From assembly GCF_003856975.1 (NCBI RefSeq), contig NZ_CP033107.1, forward strand, positions 3,596,001 through 3,660,000: DNA of 64,000 bases, read 5' to 3'. The position numbers and the translations under genes are program-made. Source of the stretch: Plantibacter sp. PA-3-X8. GTDB taxonomy: Bacteria > Actinomycetota > Actinomycetes > Actinomycetales > Microbacteriaceae. Position 1 is the stretch's first letter. Every line of letters starts with the position of its first letter. Below the pieces are notes generated by a model. It saw nothing but the letters and a program-made list of their open reading frames with translations. It did not search any database and was not told where the DNA came from. Shown here one piece after another: positions 59,909-64,000 of this stretch.

Positions 59909-61711
59909 GTGACTACAGAAACCACCGAGTCCACCGTCATCGACGGCATCCACTACCACCAGTTCGACATCGTGATCGTCGGTGCCGGCGGTGCCGGCAT
60001 GCGCGCCGCGATCGAGGCCGGCCCCGGAGCGAAGACGGCCGTCATCTCCAAGCTCTACCCGACGCGGTCCCACACGGGAGCGGCGCAGGGCGGTATGGCC
60101 GCTGCGCTCGCGAACGTCGAGGAGGACAGCTGGGAATGGCACACCTTCGACACCATCAAGGGCGGCGACTACCTCGTCGACCAGGATGCGGCGGAGATCC
60201 TCGCGAAGGAGGCCATCGACGCGGTCATCGACCTCGAGAACATGGGTCTGCCGTTCAACCGCACCCCCGAGGGCAAGATCGACCAGCGTCGCTTCGGCGG
60301 CCACACCCGCGACCACGGTAAGGCGCCGGTCCGCCGTGCCTGCTACGCGGCCGACCGCACGGGCCACATGATCCTGCAGACGCTGTTCCAGAACTGCGTC
60401 CGCCTCGGCATCAACTTCTTCAACGAGTACTACGCGCTCGACCTGATCATGACGAACGTCGACGGTGTCGACAAGCCGTCCGGTGTGGTCGCGTACGAGC
60501 TCTCCACCGGCGAGATCCACGTCTTCCAGGCGAAGGCGGTCATCTTCGCCACCGGTGGCTTCGGCAAGATCTACAAGACGACCTCGAACGCCCACACCCT
60601 CACGGGCGACGGCGTCGGGATCATCTGGCGCAAGGGTCTCCCGCTCGAGGACATGGAGTTCTTCCAGTTCCACCCCACCGGCCTCGCCGGTCTCGGCATC
60701 CTCCTCACCGAGGGAGCGCGAGGTGAGGGTGCGATCCTCCGGAACGCGAGCGGTGAACGCTTCATGGAGCGGTACGCCCCGACCATCAAGGACCTCGCCC
60801 CGCGAGACATCGTCGCGCGCTGCATGGTCCAGGAGGTCGCGGAAGGCCGCGGTGCCGGGCCGAACAAGGACTACGTCTACCTCGACTGCACCCACCTCGG
60901 TGCCGAGGTCCTCGAGACCAAGCTGCCCGACATCACCGAGTTCGCGCGCACCTACCTCGGTGTCGACCCGGTGACGGAGCCCGTCCCTGTCATGCCGACC
61001 GCGCACTACGCCATGGGCGGCATCCCGACGAACGTCAAGGCCGAGGTCCTGAGCGACAACAACACCGTCGTCCCCGGCCTGTACGCGGCCGGCGAATGCG
61101 CGTGCGTGTCCGTCCACGGCTCGAACCGGCTCGGCACGAACTCGCTCCTCGACATCAACGTGTTCGGCAAGCGCGCCGGCAACAACGCCGTCGAGTACGT
61201 CCAGGGCGTCGACTTCACGCCACTGCCCGAGAACCCCGCCGGCTTCGTCTCCGGCCTCATCGAGCAGATGCGGAACTCCAACGGCACCGAGCGGATCTCC
61301 ACGATCCGCAAGGAGCTGCAGGAGGAGATGGACCGTAACGCCCAGGTGTTCCGGACCGACGAGTCCCTCGCCGGCGTCACCGCCACCATCCACAACCTGC
61401 GCGAGCGGTACCAGAACATCGCCGTCCAGGACAAGGGCAAGCGCTTCAACACGGACCTCCTCGAGGCGATCGAGCTGGGCTTCCTGCTCGACCTCGCCGA
61501 GGTCGTCGTCTACTCCGCTCGCAACCGTCAGGAGAGCCGTGGCGGTCACATGCGCGACGACTACCCGAAGCGCGACGACGAGAACTACATGAAGCACACG
61601 ATGGCGTACCTGTCCGGCGACCCGCACTCGTCCGACGCGGCCGACCACATCCGGCTCGACTGGAAGCCCGTGGTCATCACGCGGTACCAGCCGATGGAGA
61701 GGAAGTACTAG
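59909..61711 (+). CDS. sdhA: Succinate dehydrogenase flavoprotein subunit
   Basis: This 600-aa subunit oxidises succinate with covalently bound [20 protein letters not shown] is the FAD motif, [21 protein letters not shown] includes the flavinylated His, and [45 protein letters not shown] and [15 protein letters not shown] are active-site segments. It starts with GTG 27 bp after sdhD. The C-terminal half has the expected helical domain ending in [15 protein letters not shown]. Confidence 0.95.
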   Translation: MTTETTESTVIDGIHYHQFDIVIVGAGGAGMRAAIEAGPGAKTAVISKLYPTRSHTGAAQGGMAAALANVEEDSWEWHTFDTIKGGDYLVDQDAAEILAKEAIDAVIDLENMGLPFNRTPEGKIDQRRFGGHTRDHGKAPVRRACYAADRTGHMILQTLFQNCVRLGINFFNEYYALDLIMTNVDGVDKPSGVVAYELSTGEIHVFQAKAVIFATGGFGKIYKTTSNAHTLTGDGVGIIWRKGLPLEDMEFFQFHPTGLAGLGILLTEGARGEGAILRNASGERFMERYAPTIKDLAPRDIVARCMVQEVAEGRGAGPNKDYVYLDCTHLGAEVLETKLPDITEFARTYLGVDPVTEPVPVMPTAHYAMGGIPTNVKAEVLSDNNTVVPGLYAAGECACVSVHGSNRLGTNSLLDINVFGKRAGNNAVEYVQGVDFTPLPENPAGFVSGLIEQMRNSNGTERISTIRKELQEEMDRNAQVFRTDESLAGVTATIHNLRERYQNIAVQDKGKRFNTDLLEAIELGFLLDLAEVVVYSARNRQESRGGHMRDDYPKRDDENYMKHTMAYLSGDPHSSDAADHIRLDWKPVVITRYQPMERKY

Positions 61712-61713
61712 CG

Positions 61714-62481
61714 ATGAGCACTGCAACGCTCGAGAACCCGCCGGCAGCAGCACCGGAGGAGATCCAGTCCTTCACGGTCACCCTGATCATCCGTCGATTC
61801 GACCCGGACGTGGACGCCGAGCCGCGCTGGGAGGACTTCGACGTCGAGATGTTCCCGACGGACCGCATCCTGGACGCGCTCCACAAGATCAAGTGGGAGC
61901 AGGACGGGACCCTCACGTTCCGTCGCTCCTGCGCGCACGGCATCTGCGGCTCCGACGCCATGCGGATCAACGGACGGAACCGCCTCGCCTGCAAGACGCT
62001 GATCAAGGACCTCGACATCTCGAAGCCAATCTACGTCGAGGCGATCAAGGGCCTGCCGCTCGAGAAGGACCTCGTCGTCGACATGGACCCCTTCTTCGCG
62101 TCGTTCCGCGAGGTGCAGCCGTTCCTCATGCCCGGCAAGCCTGCGGAGAAGAACAAGGAGCGCGTGCAGTCGGTCGCCGAGCGCGCCCGCTTCGACGACA
62201 CCACGAAGTGCATCCTGTGCGCCGCGTGCACCTCGTCGTGCCCCGTGTTCTGGACCGACGGCCAGTACTTCGGCCCGGCGGCGATCGTGAACGCGCACCG
62301 CTTCATCTTCGACTCCCGCGACGACGCCTCGCAGGTCCGCCTGGACATCCTCAACGACCAGGAGGGCGTGTGGCGCTGCCGCACCACCTTCAACTGCACC
62401 GAGGCGTGCCCCCGCGGCATCCAGGTCACGCAGGCGATCGCCGAAGTCAAGCAGGCCATGATCTCCGGCAAGGTCTCCTAG
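61714..62481 (+). CDS. sdhB: Succinate dehydrogenase iron-sulfur subunit
   Basis: This 255-aa subunit carries electrons from FAD to quinone. The [2Fe-2S] site is SCAHGICGSDAMRINGRNRLAC (first 20 positions near residue 70), with Asp in place of the third Cys, as is also normal in E. coli. The [4Fe-4S] and [3Fe-4S] ligands are CILCAACTSSCP and CTEACPRGI. The ATG follows sdhA by 2 bp. It completes the sdhCDAB operon. Confidence 0.95.
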   Translation: MSTATLENPPAAAPEEIQSFTVTLIIRRFDPDVDAEPRWEDFDVEMFPTDRILDALHKIKWEQDGTLTFRRSCAHGICGSDAMRINGRNRLACKTLIKDLDISKPIYVEAIKGLPLEKDLVVDMDPFFASFREVQPFLMPGKPAEKNKERVQSVAERARFDDTTKCILCAACTSSCPVFWTDGQYFGPAAIVNAHRFIFDSRDDASQVRLDILNDQEGVWRCRTTFNCTEACPRGIQVTQAIAEVKQAMISGKVS

Positions 62482-62499
62482 CCCACACCCGGTTCATCC

Positions 62500-62530
62500 G
62501 TCCGGCCCAGCGCACCGCGCTGGGCCGGAC
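62500..62530. terminator. Hairpin between convergent sdhB and ptsI
   Basis: GTCCGGCCCAGCG pairs perfectly with CGCTGGGCCGGAC over a 5-nt loop. It stands in an 84-bp gap and can terminate both converging transcripts. Confidence 0.75.
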
Positions 62531-62565
62531 GTGTTCGTGCAGGGCGACCTGTTCGTCGAGCGACG

Positions 62566-64000
62566 TCAGGCCAGCGCGGCAGCTCTGGCTTCAGCCGGTG
62601 ACGCGGCGCTCAGGGCGTCCATGGCCATGGCACGAGCCGCCTCGAGCGTGTAGCGTCGCAACTCGCTCCGGACGTCGCCGAGCGCGGCCGGGGTGACCGA
62701 GAGACTCGTCGCCCCGAGGCCGACGAGCACGACCGCGAGGGCCGGGTCCGCTGCCGCCTCCCCGCAGACGCCGATCGAGCGCCCGGAGGCGAGACCGGCG
62801 TCGCCGACGAGCTTGACGAGCCGCAGCACGGCGGGGTGCCACGGGTCCTGATACGAGCCGAGCGGCCCGAGGAGACGGTCCGCCGCGAGCGTGTACTGCG
62901 TCAGATCGTTGGTGCCGATGCTCACGAAGTCCGCGACCCCGAGGATCTGCGCGGCGAGCAGCGCACTCGACGGCACCTCGATCATCGTCCCGACCGTGCG
63001 GAGCCCGAGCCGTTTCGCGAGGGTCACGAACGCCGCGGCCTCGGGGAGGTCGGCGATCATCGGGGCCATCACCCAGAGGTCCGCCTCGTGGGCGTCCTGT
63101 GCGAGCGCGAGCGCCGTGAGCTGGTCTCGGAGCACCTCGTCACGTGCGCGGAGCGCCCGGATGCCCCGCACCCCGAGCGCCGGGTTGGCCTCGGCCTCGT
63201 CCGCTCGGAGGAAGGCGAGCGGCTTGTCGGCTCCGGCGTCGAACACCCGGACGACGACCCGCTTGCCCGGGAACGCCGCGAGCAACTCGCCGTAGCGGTC
63301 AGCCTGTTCGGCGACGCCCGGCGCCTCCGCGCGGTCCAGGAAGAGCAGCTCGGTGCGGAACAGCCCGACCCCCTCGGCGCCGAGGGCCAGGGCACCGGCC
63401 GCACCGGTGACGGACCCGAGGTTCGCGAGCAGGGGCACCGGGGTGCCGTCGGCGAGTTCGCCCGGTGAGCGCGGTGAGACCCGCACGCGCTCGGCCGCGG
63501 TGGACCTCGCGGACCGCACCTCGCGTTTCGTCGGCGACCCGGTGACGACCCCGGCTCCGGCGTCGACGAGGACGATCTCACCGTCCTCGAACTGCTCGGC
63601 TCCGGCGACGCCCACGACGGCGATGAGTGACTGCTCGCGCGCGAGGATGGCCGTGTGCGAGGTCGCCGAGCCGCCACTCGTGACGAGTGCCAGCACCCGC
63701 TCGAGATCGAGGAGCGCGGCGTCTGCCGGAGCGAGGTCCGTGGCGACGAGGACGAACGGCTCGTCCGACTCGGGAGGTCCGGGGACAGGTCGGCCCAGTA
63801 ACCGCGCGATGACCCGTTGCGAGACGTCACCGACGTCGGTCGCGCGCGCCGCCATCGGCTCCCCCAGGTTGAAGAGGACCTGCTGGACCGTCGCCAGGGC
63901 CTCGAACACGGCGCGCTCCGCGGAACGCCCCGCCGCGATGCGCGTTGCGACGTCCTCCGCGAGCGCCGGGTCGTCCGCCATGACCGCCTGCGCTTCGAGC
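62566..64000 (-). CDS. ptsI: PTS enzyme I, C-terminal part (cut by window edge)
   Basis: This is about 478 residues of phosphoenolpyruvate-protein phosphotransferase, which starts the PTS phosphate relay. GGSATSHTAILAR holds the phospho-acceptor His (GGRTSHTAI in typical members), followed by VPLLANLGSVTGA, GVGLFRTELLFLDR, MIEVPSSALLA, ISIGTNDLTQY-like VSIGTNDLTQYTLAADR and GVCGEAAADP with the catalytic Cys. The N-terminus lies beyond the right edge. It could energise the orphan EIIA/EIIB pair at 42.5-43.3 kb. Confidence 0.93.
   Translation of the reverse strand, partial: LEAQAVMADDPALAEDVATRIAAGRSAERAVFEALATVQQVLFNLGEPMAARATDVGDVSQRVIARLLGRPVPGPPESDEPFVLVATDLAPADAALLDLERVLALVTSGGSATSHTAILAREQSLIAVVGVAGAEQFEDGEIVLVDAGAGVVTGSPTKREVRSARSTAAERVRVSPRSPGELADGTPVPLLANLGSVTGAAGALALGAEGVGLFRTELLFLDRAEAPGVAEQADRYGELLAAFPGKRVVVRVFDAGADKPLAFLRADEAEANPALGVRGIRALRARDEVLRDQLTALALAQDAHEADLWVMAPMIADLPEAAAFVTLAKRLGLRTVGTMIEVPSSALLAAQILGVADFVSIGTNDLTQYTLAADRLLGPLGSYQDPWHPAVLRLVKLVGDAGLASGRSIGVCGEAAADPALAVVLVGLGATSLSVTPAALGDVRSELRRYTLEAARAMAMDALSAASPAEARAAALA

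Noticed and set aside
59723..61753. Long minus-strand open frame opposite sdhD and sdhA
   Set aside because: Its composition is typical of an antisense shadow; the plus strand holds sdhD and sdhA with all catalytic motifs.
1..64000. tRNA or rRNA genes, prophage or IS elements
   Set aside because: I saw no cloverleaf with CCA-proximal consensus, no rRNA-like segment, and no transposase, integrase or phage structural protein.

Overview
The window looks like chromosomal DNA from a high-GC actinobacterium, most likely a member of the Microbacteriaceae. The evidence is the very GC-rich coding sequence with strong third-position bias, the two-subunit-plus-epsilon acyl-CoA carboxylase, a 13E12/DUF222-type HNH protein, a DUF559 nuclease-like protein, and a long run of genes in the order known from Mycobacterium tuberculosis Rv3264-Rv3319 (recalled, not computed here). 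I saw no phage, plasmid, IS element, CRISPR array, rRNA or tRNA. Both edges cut genes: rfbC on the left and ptsI on the right.

Layout. 0-4.8 kb: cell-surface sugar genes (rfbC, GtrA-like, rfbD, a GT4 glycosyltransferase), an LCP-family cell-wall ligase and purE. 4.9-8.3 kb: a ferritin-like/VIT1 metal transporter and an OatA-like O-acyltransferase. 8.5-14.0 kb: a compact leftward mevalonate operon mvaK1-mvaD-mvaK2-mvaA-mvaS without an IPP isomerase gene. 14.4-21.8 kb: a divergent rightward pair, an oversized GltB-like glutamate synthase (about 1,860 aa) followed at once by a CysJ-like diflavin reductase instead of GltD. 22-27.5 kb: purK, a PH-domain membrane protein, an EI24 protein, birA, and accD plus accE. 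27.5-29.7 kb: a repeat-rich accessory segment with a possible small RNA and the HNH gene. 29.7-38.3 kb: a histidine kinase/response regulator system with an extra kinase-like membrane protein, a tRNA/rRNA methyltransferase-like protein, Maf, the biotin-carrying accA3 and a LuxR-type regulator with two HTH domains. 38.4-52.7 kb: lpdA and a nucleoside uptake and salvage region (punA, pmmB, PTS EIIA/EIIB, add, deoA, cdd, BMP-type ABC transporter), interrupted by a DUF559 gene flanked by its own repeats. 53-58.8 kb: an ABC-F protein with a leader-peptide-like upstream region, a secreted protein, manC and corA. 59-62.5 kb: sdhCDAB. Then ptsI.

How the genes work together. BMP-type ABC proteins import nucleosides. 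Cdd, Add, DeoA and PunA release bases and pentose phosphates, and PmmB may isomerise the sugar phosphate. AccA3, AccD5 and AccE5 form a biotin-dependent carboxylase charged by BirA. RfbC, RfbD, ManC, GtrA and the glycosyltransferase feed the surface polymers that the LCP protein would attach to the wall.

The most unusual parts are (1) the GltB-like/diflavin reductase pair with an altered iron-sulfur motif, placed with the mevalonate operon between purE and purK, which are normally adjacent; (2) two solitary nuclease-like genes, each bracketed by its own family of short palindromic repeats; and (3) a widespread TANNNT-N6/7-start codon arrangement suggesting that many transcripts here are leaderless.
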